64,000 bases of DNA, from contig JAUXVE010000056.1 of the NCBI GenBank assembly GCA_030680415.1, positions 1-64,000 on the forward strand. Direction: 5' to 3'. Positions 55,319 through 63,721 of this stretch are shown in pieces. Origin of the DNA: Rubrivivax sp. GTDB taxonomy: Bacteria; Pseudomonadota; Gammaproteobacteria; Burkholderiales; Burkholderiaceae_C. Both the position numbers and the translations under genes were made by a program. Below the pieces are notes generated by a model, which made no database searches, was not told the origin of the DNA, and saw only the letters and a list, made by a program, of their open reading frames with translations. Every line of letters starts with the position of its first letter. Within the stretch, counting starts at the first letter, position 1.

Positions 55319-57025
55319 TCAGTAGCCCTTCGGCTCGTGCTTCTTGCCATGGCAGTTCAGGTAACACCTGCCGCTGGCCGCCCCGGTCTTTTCGTAGTAC
55401 CGCCGGCCGCTGCTGTCGGGCTGCACGATATTGAGGTCGAAGTTGATGAGGCGGGCGTTGTTGATTGCGTTGCCCTGCGTGGCGCTGATGCCGTGCGCGT
55501 CGTGGCACGCCGAGCACGGCGTCTTCTCGCCGACGATATGCTCGCGGTGGTCCTTGAATGGATGCTGGCTGCTCAGGACCACGTCCCGGCTGTGGCAGCT
55601 GTAGCACAGCGCGTAAGCGAACGGGCTCTCGAAGGTGTTGTCGGCGGTGACGTAGTTCTTCTTCAGCAAGGCCGGAAAGTTCGACCCGTGCGGGCCACGG
55701 GCGCCGGTGGGGCTGTCGTTGCCGTGGCAGTCGCTGCACAGAATGACGCTGCTCGTCGTGTACGGCGCCAGCAAGCTGGGCACGTCGAGACTGACCCCCG
55801 GCGCCGTGACGGGGTGGAACGAAGGGTTGCCGGCGTCGAACTCCAGCCGCGTATTGAGCTGCGGAATCTGGCGCGTGATCTGGTGGTTGGAGATCACGTT
55901 GCGGTCGGCGTGGCACTTGTAGCAGATCTCGTATTCGTTCTGCGCCTCGGCCAGGCCCAGGCCAGCACGGTCGACGCCGCTCACGCCCACGCTGGCGCCC
56001 GAAACGCGCGGCGCGCCCGGCGAAGCGCCTGCATTCGCGCGGTGGGCGTTGTGGCAGTCGGCACATTCCACGTGCCTGGGCACGCCCGGCAAGGCATGGT
56101 TTTCCGCCGCGTCGTGCAGGCCCACGTAGTTCTGCACCTTGTGCCCCGTCAACTTGGTCAGCTCGCGGCCGATGTTGCGGCTGGCCACGTTGCCGGTGTG
56201 GCAGACCAGGCAGTTGTCTTCCTCCGCGGCGTAGTTCATCAGCCGCTGGTGCCCGGCGGCCGAATGCGAGACATGGCAACTGCCGCAGCCGTTTTCCTCC
56301 ACCGTGGCATACGGCGAATTCGGCCACGGCGAGTTACCGGCGCCGTTCCAGGGTTTGTTCGACGTGGCGTGCGACGACTGCGGCCAGTCGAGCAGCTGGT
56401 GGCAGGTGGTGCACAGCGCCGAGTAGCGGTTGCTGGCCACGAGAAAGTTGCCCTGGTCGTTGCTGTGCGGATCGTGGCAGGCCGTGCATTGCAGCTCGCG
56501 GTTCTTGTCCAGCTTGACCAGCGACCCCAGCTGCGCGGGGTCGCGCAGTTCGCCATTGCTCGCGGCCAGCGCGCTGTCGTAGACCAGCGATACCGGGTGG
56601 TCGTCGGAAAGGTCGGTGCCCAGCCGCGCCCGCCCCTCGGGCATGAAACGCAGCCCGCCCTCGAACGGAACCTCGGCCGGGCGCGTGAGCAAGGCGCCCA
56701 TCGCCACGGTGCCGTCGTGGCAGCTCAGGCACAGCTTGGAAGCCCCCGTGGGCTGGCCCACCGTGGCGTGCAGGGTCGAACTCTGATACGGCGTGTAGGT
56801 CACCGTGGAGTCGGCCCGGTTCCAAAGGTAGGGGATGTCGCGCCGCGCGTTGTGCGGCGCATGGCAGAAGATGCAGACCTCGCCCTCGGTGGTGGACTTC
56901 ACCGGCCCCGGCCCGGTGATCGAGAGGTTGTGCCGGGTGTCGGCGATGCCCGCGAAGGCCAGCACCGCCCACAGCAGCAGCGCTGAAACGAGCCCGCCCA
57001 CCGCAGCGCGCATGGACCTGTTCAT
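55319..57025 (-). CDS. Dodecaheme c-type cytochrome
   Basis: A 568-aa exported cytochrome with a signal peptide (VGGLVSALLLWAVLAFAG). I count eleven CxxCH motifs (CIFCH, CLSCH, CTACH, CTTCH, CGSCH, CLVCH, CADCH, CYKCH, CSDCH, CYSCH, CSACH) and one CxxxCH (CYLNCH) near the C-terminus. The opening EGEVCIFCHAPHNA and LCLSCHDGTVAMG are typical of the doubled-CXXCH family common in Geobacter. It lies between an NHL lipoprotein gene (ATGA overlap) and the LolA-like gene. A periplasmic or outer-membrane role in electron export is likely. Confidence 0.88.
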   Translation of the reverse strand: MNRSMRAAVGGLVSALLLWAVLAFAGIADTRHNLSITGPGPVKSTTEGEVCIFCHAPHNARRDIPYLWNRADSTVTYTPYQSSTLHATVGQPTGASKLCLSCHDGTVAMGALLTRPAEVPFEGGLRFMPEGRARLGTDLSDDHPVSLVYDSALAASNGELRDPAQLGSLVKLDKNRELQCTACHDPHSNDQGNFLVASNRYSALCTTCHQLLDWPQSSHATSNKPWNGAGNSPWPNSPYATVEENGCGSCHVSHSAAGHQRLMNYAAEEDNCLVCHTGNVASRNIGRELTKLTGHKVQNYVGLHDAAENHALPGVPRHVECADCHNAHRANAGASPGAPRVSGASVGVSGVDRAGLGLAEAQNEYEICYKCHADRNVISNHQITRQIPQLNTRLEFDAGNPSFHPVTAPGVSLDVPSLLAPYTTSSVILCSDCHGNDSPTGARGPHGSNFPALLKKNYVTADNTFESPFAYALCYSCHSRDVVLSSQHPFKDHREHIVGEKTPCSACHDAHGISATQGNAINNARLINFDLNIVQPDSSGRRYYEKTGAASGRCYLNCHGKKHEPKGY

Positions 57026-58095
57026 GGCGAGACCTCCGCATTCTTCAGATACCTGAAGACCTGCACGCGCTTGTTGTACGAATCCGCAATGTGCACCCGG
57101 TCCTGGGTGTCGATGAAGATGCCCGAAGGCAGCCAGAACTCCCCCGGCTCGCCGCCCGGCGAACCAAACGACATCAGCAGCTCACCCTGGGCACTGAAGA
57201 TCTGCACATTGTCGAACAGCGCGTCGACGACATAGATGTTGCCGTCGCTGTCCACCGCCACACCCTTGGGGCGGGAGAAGTAGCCCGGGCTGTCGCCGGG
57301 GGCGCCGAAGCTGCGCAGAAACTGGCCCTGCGCGCTGAAGACCTGCACGCGGAAGTTCAGCGCGTCGGTGACCACGATCTCGCCCGTGCGCGCGACGGCC
57401 AGGTGCGTCGGCGCGTGGAAATGCCCGCTGGCCGTGCCTTCCTTGCCGATCAGACCTTTCACCGCGTGGTCTTCCAGCGCATAACGCACGATGGTCGCAT
57501 TCAAGGTGTCGGCCACCAGCAGTTCGTCGGTCACCGGGTTGACGGCCACGCCGGTGGGCCGCTCCAGTCCGCCGCTGCGGATCACGCCCAACGGCTCACC
57601 GCTTTGCAGCGACAGGATCTGCACGTGGCCCTGCGCCGAATCGCTCACATACAGGCGCCCGCGCTGTTCATCCAGCGTGATGCCCACCGGCGAGACGAAT
57701 CCCGCCCCTTCCCCCACCCACAGGCGGTGGCGCCCGGCCACGGTGTCGAAGACATGCACCTGCCTGGAAAAGGCATCCAGCACATAGAGCCGGCCCTGGG
57801 AGTCGGCGACCAGGCCGTTCGGGTTGACCAGCGGCGTGGGGGTCCGGCCGGCCAGGAAGCGCATCAGGCCCTGCCAGGCGCTCTCCTCCAGGCCCAGGTC
57901 CTGCGGACCGGCGATCACGTTGTCCAGGCTGATGCGTGGCACCTCCGGCGGCAGTGGCCAGATCATCACCGGCAGCGGCGGGCGTGCCGGCGGCGTGGCG
58001 CAGCCTGCAGCCAGTATCGCCAGCATGGCCAGCGTCCACGCGGCAGCGGCGCGGCGCATCCAGCACAGTGAAGAAAGTGATGGGCTTGAACGCAT
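57022..58095 (-). CDS. NHL-repeat lipoprotein
   Basis: A 357-aa lipoprotein: leader TLAMLAILAAGC with the lipobox cysteine at about residue 31. The rest is a six-bladed NHL beta-propeller, with repeats such as LVNPNGLVADSQGRLYVLDA, FSRPKGVAVDSDGNIYVVDA and FWLPSGIFIDTQDRVHIADS. NHL propellers mediate protein contacts. ATGA overlaps on both sides tie it to the beta-barrel and the dodecaheme cytochrome, so it is probably part of their complex. Confidence 0.88.
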   Translation of the reverse strand: MRSSPSLSSLCWMRRAAAAWTLAMLAILAAGCATPPARPPLPVMIWPLPPEVPRISLDNVIAGPQDLGLEESAWQGLMRFLAGRTPTPLVNPNGLVADSQGRLYVLDAFSRQVHVFDTVAGRHRLWVGEGAGFVSPVGITLDEQRGRLYVSDSAQGHVQILSLQSGEPLGVIRSGGLERPTGVAVNPVTDELLVADTLNATIVRYALEDHAVKGLIGKEGTASGHFHAPTHLAVARTGEIVVTDALNFRVQVFSAQGQFLRSFGAPGDSPGYFSRPKGVAVDSDGNIYVVDALFDNVQIFSAQGELLMSFGSPGGEPGEFWLPSGIFIDTQDRVHIADSYNKRVQVFRYLKNAEVSP

Positions 58096-60113
58096 CAGTT
58101 GAGCGACCGTCGGGCCGTGAAATAGACGACATGGCGCTCGCGTGACTGGCCGCTGCGCCGGTCGTCCTGGTTCAGGTAGCGGTACGACGCATCGGCGCGC
58201 CAGAGCCCGTAGTTCCATTCCCAGGCCGCGAGCAGACCCTTGTCCACGGTATCGAGCGCGCCGCCCTGCACCGCGGCATAGGCCGCCTCGAAACGCAATT
58301 TGCTGGCGGCCGAAACCATCCATTGCACTTCGGCGCGCGCGCCGCGAAAGTCGTCGGTGGTGCCGACATCCTTGAGCGTCGTCTGCCCCAGGTACACCGA
58401 GGCCGAAAGAAATGTGGTGGGCGTGGGCTGGAACCGCAACGCTTCCTCCACCCGCCAGCGCCGGGTGGAAACGCCGGTGTTGTTCTGCGTGTCCTCCCAC
58501 AGCGCACGGGTCTGGCTCCAGCCCCAGCTCAGGTCGGTCTCCACGGCGTGGATGGTGGACGACAGCAGCAGGTCTGGCGGAGTGCCGCCCAGGAACTCCT
58601 GCTGTGAATCGCCGTAGCGGTAGGTGATGCGCCACGCCGACCACAGGTAAAAGCCCAGCGAAAAGCTGTGGCTGCGCGTCAGGTCGTCGTAGGCGGCATT
58701 GGCCTGCCAGACATAGTCCACCAGCACCGACTGGCCGTCGGCGATGGCGCCGAACGGGCTGCGGTTGATGCGCACGCGCATACCCACCACTTCCAGCACA
58801 TAGTCCACCCCTTCGGCGTAGACCACGCTGCCGTCGCTGCTGGTCACGACGACGCTCGAAAGCACCACGTTGCGGTTGTTCAGCAGCGTCAGCGCGGCGT
58901 CGCTCAGGCGTTGTTGTTCATCGCCCACCGGCTGCAGGGCATCTTCGCCCCAGCGTTTGGTCACCAGCGCGTCGGTGCCCAGGCCGGCATAGATGGTGCC
59001 GCCAGGAATGGCGCGCTGGTAGGCAAAGCTCAGGCCGGCGCCATACGAATTCGTCTTCAGCGAATCGGCCGCAGCGCGCACCGTGGCCGTGGTGGTGAGG
59101 TTCTCGTACAGCAGGTGCGTCAACCCGGCATTGAACGAGGCCCGGTCCACGGCCAGTCCGGCATAGTCGTCGTGGGCGAGCGTCAAGCTGTAGTTGCTCC
59201 TCAGCCGCTTCGTATGCTGCCAGTTCAGCGACTCGTTCAGCGACAGGCTTTGCGACTCCGCCGTCAGCCCCGCCTGGTCGGTGCGCGACCAGCGTGCGTA
59301 GAAGCCGGAATTGAGCTGCACGCGGTTGCCTTCACCCCAGGCCAGCCAGTTGCGCAGCCCGCCATAGGCATTGCGTGAACGCACGCTGCCGCCCAGCGCC
59401 GTGCGCTCCAGCGACAAGGCATAGGCGTTGAAGTTGGTCCGGTTGCCCTTGCGCTCGTGCCGGGAGTCCAGCCGCAGTTCGTCGCGCACCTCGTAGGCGT
59501 CGTAGAAGCCACTCTGGTCGGTGGTGCCGTGGCTCAGCGAGATGAGCGTCGGCAAGACCGGGTATTTCAGGTTGAGCGTGGCGCCCAGGCTGGTGTTCAC
59601 CGAAGTCGAGTCGCTGGCCAGGCTGCTGGTCAGCACCGAGCGCCCCTGGCGCGCAAACAGGTCCAGCGTGTAGGGCTTGTAGGGCAGCAAGGTCACGCCG
59701 ACGTCGTAGCCGAAGAAGAAACTGCGCGAACGCTGGCCCACGCCTTCGCTGGGCTCGTCGACCGACTGCTCCCAAAGCGGCGCCAACCACAGCGTGTAGG
59801 TGGCCAGCGCCGGGTGGTACAGCCAGCCGCCGGTTTCGAGCTCGAAGCCTTCGCTGAGCACCCGCGAGGTATTGGCGATGGTGCCATAGGGCCCGCTCCG
59901 GGTCTCGCTGTCGTAGCGGTAACCCAGGTCGATGCCCAGTCGCGGCACCTCGATGCTGGCCTGGCGGCCGCCATATTCGGCCCGGGCGCCGCTGGCCGCC
60001 CCAAGCACCGACAGTGCCAGCCCGCCCCACAGCGCTCGGCGGCGGCACCCGGTGGCGCGGCGCGGGCGTGCCCGGCCCCGGCCGTGGGCACGGCGCCGAT
60101 CACCGGGCCTCAC
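58095..60113 (-). CDS. Outer-membrane beta-barrel of a porin-cytochrome conduit
   Basis: A 672-aa protein starting at GTG 60113 with a signal peptide (WGGLALSVLGAASGARA). The mature part is built of alternating amphipathic strands rich in Tyr, Trp, Ser, Thr and Arg (for example SLTLAHDDYAGLAVDRASF, YLWSAWRITYRYGDSQ), consistent with a barrel of 20 or more strands. I see no cysteine in the mature part, so the N-terminal CxxC of MtrB/PioB is absent. It is closer in style to the Geobacter conduit porins. Lying between heme and NHL lipoprotein genes, it probably sheathes a multiheme cytochrome through the outer membrane. Confidence 0.78.
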   Translation of the reverse strand: MRPGDRRRAHGRGRARPRRATGCRRRALWGGLALSVLGAASGARAEYGGRQASIEVPRLGIDLGYRYDSETRSGPYGTIANTSRVLSEGFELETGGWLYHPALATYTLWLAPLWEQSVDEPSEGVGQRSRSFFFGYDVGVTLLPYKPYTLDLFARQGRSVLTSSLASDSTSVNTSLGATLNLKYPVLPTLISLSHGTTDQSGFYDAYEVRDELRLDSRHERKGNRTNFNAYALSLERTALGGSVRSRNAYGGLRNWLAWGEGNRVQLNSGFYARWSRTDQAGLTAESQSLSLNESLNWQHTKRLRSNYSLTLAHDDYAGLAVDRASFNAGLTHLLYENLTTTATVRAAADSLKTNSYGAGLSFAYQRAIPGGTIYAGLGTDALVTKRWGEDALQPVGDEQQRLSDAALTLLNNRNVVLSSVVVTSSDGSVVYAEGVDYVLEVVGMRVRINRSPFGAIADGQSVLVDYVWQANAAYDDLTRSHSFSLGFYLWSAWRITYRYGDSQQEFLGGTPPDLLLSSTIHAVETDLSWGWSQTRALWEDTQNNTGVSTRRWRVEEALRFQPTPTTFLSASVYLGQTTLKDVGTTDDFRGARAEVQWMVSAASKLRFEAAYAAVQGGALDTVDKGLLAAWEWNYGLWRADASYRYLNQDDRRSGQSRERHVVYFTARRSLN

Positions 60114-60837
60114 GGTACTCGGCCTTCAGCATGCGGCTGTCCTTGCCCATGTGCGCGCTGTGGCAGCTGACACAATCCGTGCGCCCTTCATGCGCCGCGC
60201 GGCTGACCAGTTGCGCTGGCGTGTGGCATTCAGCGCACAAGGCGTCGGAAGCCTTCTGCAGCAGAAACGGCTCGGGTGCCGCGTGCGGCGCATGGCACAG
60301 CACGCAGTACCCGGTGCTCACCGGCCCGTGCACCCACAGCCCGGCGGCCTGCGCCTTGGCCGGCGACTGGCTGGTGTGGCAGCCCGAGCACAACTCGCCC
60401 ATCGGGGCCAGCAGCTTGCCCGAGACCTGGCCGGCCTGGGCGATGGCGCCCTTGGCCTCGTCCTGCTTGCCGAAACCGCGAAAGCCGCCGCTTCCCGACA
60501 CCTGGTGGCAGGCAAAACACAGATTGGCCGCATACGGGCCGTGGCCGTAGCGGGTGGCCTGGACCACGCGCACGGTCCGTGCGGCCGGTTGACCCGCCAG
60601 CTTCGGCGCCACCTGGGCCACCGGCTGCGCGGCATGTTCTTCCTCGCCCAGCGGCGGCACGCCGGTGAAGAAGAAGGTCAGCACATCGTGGCGCGCCACC
60701 GCACTGCAGCCTCCCAGAGCCCCGAGGCACAGCACCCAGGCCAAGACAAGCAGGGCCAGCCTCGCCGGGCTCGCCCGCCTGCCACCCACCTCTGCGGGCG
60801 ACGCCCCCACCCGCGTACACGACCCCATCCCCCGCAC
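60100..60837 (-). CDS. Pentaheme c-type cytochrome lipoprotein
   Basis: A 245-aa lipoprotein: leader LALLVLAWVLCLGALGGCS with the lipobox LGGC. It has five CxxCH motifs (CFACH, CSGCH, CVLCH, CAECH, CVSCH) with further histidines between them, as in cytochrome c3/c7-like folds. It overlaps the barrel gene by 14 bp. A lipid-anchored heme protein next to a barrel is what a conduit needs at the outer membrane. The start could be ATG 60837 or 60828. Confidence 0.85.
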   Translation of the reverse strand: MRGMGSCTRVGASPAEVGGRRASPARLALLVLAWVLCLGALGGCSAVARHDVLTFFFTGVPPLGEEEHAAQPVAQVAPKLAGQPAARTVRVVQATRYGHGPYAANLCFACHQVSGSGGFRGFGKQDEAKGAIAQAGQVSGKLLAPMGELCSGCHTSQSPAKAQAAGLWVHGPVSTGYCVLCHAPHAAPEPFLLQKASDALCAECHTPAQLVSRAAHEGRTDCVSCHSAHMGKDSRMLKAEYREAR

Positions 60838-60861
60838 CGCCGATTGCCTGTTGCCTGTTGC

Positions 60862-62010
60862 CTATTTCTTGGCGGCGCCGCTGTCCTTCGGCTCGGCCGG
60901 CACCGCGAACACAGGCCGCCGCTCCACCACCGGCAAGGGCGCACCGATCCAGTCGCCGAAGCCGTAGACATTGAGTTTCTTGTCGCCCAGCAGGTTACCC
61001 ACCAGCACCAGGTATTTGATCTTGAAGTCTTTGTCCACGTAGCGCTGGAAGAAGTCCAGGTTCTCGTAGTCGATATGCAGCGAAGAAGGCAGGTACATGC
61101 TGCCCGCGTGCGGCCCGTAGCCGCCGAAGAAGAGCAGCAGGTCGGTGCTTTCGGGGTCGAAGATCTGTGTGTTCTCGAACGCCGCGTCCACCACGTAGAT
61201 GAGCCCGGCGTCGTCCACCGCCACGCCCTTGGGCCGCGCGAAGCCGCCCAGCGTATCGCCCTGGTAACCATAGTTCTTGATGTGCTTGCCTTTGGCGTCG
61301 AATTTCTGGATGCGGTAGTTGAACGAGTCGTTGACGTAGACAAAACCCTTGCGGTCCACGGTCACGTGCGTGGGCCGGTTGAACTGCCCGTTTTCCTGGC
61401 CGGGTTCGCCAATGGTCTGCACCGTGTTGCCGCTATCCAGGTCCAGCACCACCAGGCTTGAACTCACGAAGTCCACCACATACATGCGCTTGCCGGCGAC
61501 GGCCACGTCCATGGGCCGTTCGAACTGGCCTTTGCTGCCGTAGGCGCGAACGAACTTGTTGGCCGGGTCGTAGGCCAGCACCTGCTTGCGCGTGGCGTCG
61601 ACCACATATTTGTAGTCGTCGGGCGTCACCCACAGGCCCATGGGGTCGGCCAGTGCGCCCTCGCGTTCGTCTTTCAGAAAGTCCAGCGTCTTCTTCACCA
61701 GGTCGACGACCAGCACCTTCTTGAAGGTGCGGTCGAGCACGTAGATCTTGCCCTTGACGGCGCCGATATCCTGCGCCCGCGCAATCTGCTTGGTGGCGCG
61801 GCGCTGGCCCACGAGCCAGTCCTGCAAGCCCGAAGACGCTTCGCCGCCGATGTCCTTTTCGGTGGAAATCGACGTCAGATACTGCAGCTTCGGCGGCTGC
61901 GGCAGCGGCGGAAAGAATGCCGTTTCCGAAGCCTTTTGCGTGGTCTGCGCGCAACCGGCCAGCAGGGCGGCACAGAGTATCCAGGTCAGGCGTTGATTCA
62001 CGATGAGCAT
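60862..62010 (-). CDS. Second NHL-repeat lipoprotein
   Basis: A 382-aa lipoprotein (leader LTWILCAALLAGC, lipobox at residue ~20). Its propeller repeats include FERPMDVAVAGKRMYVVDF, FNRPTHVTVDRKGFVYVNDS and FARPKGVAVDDAGLIYVVDA. It is a paralogue of the protein at 57022 but has a longer C-terminal tail (FQRYVDKDFKIKYLVLVGNL). The two probably flank or cap different parts of the conduit. Confidence 0.87.
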   Translation of the reverse strand: MLIVNQRLTWILCAALLAGCAQTTQKASETAFFPPLPQPPKLQYLTSISTEKDIGGEASSGLQDWLVGQRRATKQIARAQDIGAVKGKIYVLDRTFKKVLVVDLVKKTLDFLKDEREGALADPMGLWVTPDDYKYVVDATRKQVLAYDPANKFVRAYGSKGQFERPMDVAVAGKRMYVVDFVSSSLVVLDLDSGNTVQTIGEPGQENGQFNRPTHVTVDRKGFVYVNDSFNYRIQKFDAKGKHIKNYGYQGDTLGGFARPKGVAVDDAGLIYVVDAAFENTQIFDPESTDLLLFFGGYGPHAGSMYLPSSLHIDYENLDFFQRYVDKDFKIKYLVLVGNLLGDKKLNVYGFGDWIGAPLPVVERRPVFAVPAEPKDSGAAKK

Positions 62011-62075
62011 CCTGTTCAGGGTGTCGATGGGGGGGCCGCGCGCGGGCCGTTCGCGGACAGTTGCATGGGTGGGTG

Positions 62076-63488
62076 TCAGCCTGGTTTCGCCCCGCGGGAG
62101 CCGGCAACCGGCGCCGAAGCCGGTGCTGCAGCCGCGGGTGCGGAAGCGGCTGCCGCCGCTGGTGCAGAAGCTGCAGCGGCCGCAGCCGCAGATGCGGAAG
62201 CAGCGGCCGCTGCCGCGGTGGCCGCCTTGGCAGCCGCCAGCTGTTTGTCGCGTTCACAGGCGGCAGCCAGTTCCACAGCCTGGGCGTCGCTACCCTGGCG
62301 CGGCGTGGTGCGCATGGCCACCGGCACCGCCAGGCAGCGGTCGTAGGACACCGGTCCGTGGCAAGCCGTGGTGCAGCTGCCCCCGGTGTCGGTCTTTTCG
62401 AAGGTCAACGCCAGTTCTTTGTCGCCAAAGCGGAACGACTGCGCCACCAGCAGCGGCTGGCGCGACGCATGCGGCGCATGGCAGGCGCCGCAGGCGCGCC
62501 CCTTGTCGCGGTTGACATGGCGGAAGTGCAGGTTCAGGTTGCCGTTGCGAAAGCCGGTGTCGGCGAGCGTGCGCGCTTGCTCGAAGGCTTGCTTCTTGTG
62601 GCAACCGAGGCACAGCTCGTAGCTTTCCGCCTTGAACGGCGCATAGAAGGAGCCGGGGTGCGCCTTGGTCAGCAGGCCCGGTTCGGGCGAGGCGTGCGGC
62701 TGGTGGCATTCGCTGCACGCGCCTTCGGCGAAGGGCGGGTGGCGTAGCTGCGCCTTGTCCTCGAACAGCCGCTTGGTCGAAGGCAGGGTGCGGCCGCTGG
62801 CCGTCTTCAGCGCACCGCCATGGCAGTTGAAGCACAACTCGGGGGTGGCCGCCTTGAGCAGGCTGTCGTTTTCGGCCTGATGCGGGTCGTGGCATTCGGC
62901 ACACTGCCCCTTGGCCGCCGGGCCGTGCACCACCTTGCTGTCGAGCTTCAGATCTTCGTGGCAATCCACGCACAGGCCGGGCATGGGCTGCAGCAGCAGG
63001 CTGGCGTGATCGCTCTGGTGCGGGTCGTGGCAAGCCAGGCATTTGCCCGACTTGAACGGGTTGTGTCGCACCTTCTGCGTGGCTTCCAGGTCGCCATGGC
63101 ATTCCATGCAGACTTCGCCGACCCGCTTCGGAAACGGCTGGAATGCATGCTGGTCGGGCTCCGCGAGCTGATGGCATTTCACGCACGACTTGGCGCGCGC
63201 CGGCCGGTGCACCTTGGTCTTCTTGCCGAATTCCAGGTGGCAGCTCTCGGTGCACGAGGCGCCGCTGACCACGGACTGCGGCGCGGCGGCCTTGGTCGCC
63301 TTGGCTGGGCCCGCAGCGCCGGGCGTTGTGGTCGGCGGGGCGCTGGGCGTGGCGCTTGCCGGTGCCGCCGCCGCGGGCTGGGCCGGGGGCGCCGATCGGG
63401 TCTGCGCCTGGACCAGGTCCGGCGCACCCCAGGCCCCCGCCACGAGCAACAGCAGCACCGCGGCGGACTGTTTGAGAGTCACGTACAT
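62076..63488 (-). CDS. Undecaheme c-type cytochrome with Ala/Pro-rich ends
   Basis: A 470-aa exported protein (signal AVLLLLVAGAWGAPDLVQAQ). An Ala/Pro/Thr-rich stretch (residues ~30-70) precedes the heme domain. I count nine CxxCH (CVKCH, CMECH, CLACH, CVDCH, CAECH, CFNCH, CSECH, CLGCH, CGACH) and two CxxxCH (CTESCH, CTTACH). Repeats of ...LCxxCHxxLK... and CAECHDPHQAENDSLL resemble NrfB/MtrA-like chains. The last ~75 residues are nearly all Ala, Ser and Pro. It is the first gene of the conduit operon; the upstream region has a perfect-looking FNR-type box. Confidence 0.85.
   Translation of the reverse strand: MYVTLKQSAAVLLLLVAGAWGAPDLVQAQTRSAPPAQPAAAAPASATPSAPPTTTPGAAGPAKATKAAAPQSVVSGASCTESCHLEFGKKTKVHRPARAKSCVKCHQLAEPDQHAFQPFPKRVGEVCMECHGDLEATQKVRHNPFKSGKCLACHDPHQSDHASLLLQPMPGLCVDCHEDLKLDSKVVHGPAAKGQCAECHDPHQAENDSLLKAATPELCFNCHGGALKTASGRTLPSTKRLFEDKAQLRHPPFAEGACSECHQPHASPEPGLLTKAHPGSFYAPFKAESYELCLGCHKKQAFEQARTLADTGFRNGNLNLHFRHVNRDKGRACGACHAPHASRQPLLVAQSFRFGDKELALTFEKTDTGGSCTTACHGPVSYDRCLAVPVAMRTTPRQGSDAQAVELAAACERDKQLAAAKAATAAAAAASASAAAAAAASAPAAAAASAPAAAAPASAPVAGSRGAKPG
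62085..62250. repeat. Low-complexity alanine-coding tract
   Basis: GCN-rich DNA (on the minus strand) encoding the Ala/Ser/Pro tail of the undecaheme cytochrome. It is imperfectly repetitive and prone to slippage. Confidence 0.5.
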
Positions 63489-63571
63489 CTTGAATTTCGG
63501 GGTCGCTGTGGAACTGGGCAGGAGCTTCTTCGAAGACCCTCCGCATGGTCGCTTGCCGCGCCCGTCGCAGC

Positions 63572-63585
63572 TTGATGCGGGTCAA
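63572..63585 (-). promoter_or_regulatory. FNR/CRP-type box before the conduit operon
   Basis: TTGATGCGGGTCAA: left half TTGAT is perfect and right half GTCAA is the common variant of ATCAA. It lies 84 bp upstream of the undecaheme cytochrome start. I see no convincing -10 on the minus strand at the class II distance. Confidence 0.55.
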
Positions 63586-63636
63586 CGATTGCGGAACTTT
63601 GCTCACCGCAGCACGGCCTTTGCGGCAGAAAAGAGC

Positions 63637-63660
63637 GAAGGGACTGCAGGCAGTCCCTTC
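63637..63660 (-). terminator. Terminator of the partial cytochrome gene
   Basis: GAAGGGACTGC (63637-63647), AG, GCAGTCCCTTC (63650-63660): an 11-bp perfect stem. Read on the minus strand it is followed by GCTCTTTTCTG, so it ends the gene at 63722-64000 and insulates the conduit operon. Confidence 0.7.
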
Positions 63661-63721
63661 TTCGGTCGGCATCTCGGATTGGCGGCGCAACGCCGCTGTA
63701 CCCCGCCCGGGTGGCGTCACA

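Larger units (their letters stand above)
63489..63721. other. 233-bp intergenic region with a terminator and an FNR-type box
   Basis: It separates the conduit operon from the next multiheme gene. It contains the box at 63572-63585 and the hairpin at 63637-63660, listed separately. No gene is credible. Confidence 0.5.

Noticed and set aside
52153-55350. A 1065-codon continuous frame
   Set aside because: The first third is the LolA-like gene; after the junction it reads the spermidine-synthase-like gene out of frame, so it is not a genuine fusion protein.
58095-60113. MtrB/PioB family for the barrel
   Set aside because: No CxxC motif at the mature N-terminus and no cysteine in the mature chain; the general conduit-barrel call is kept.
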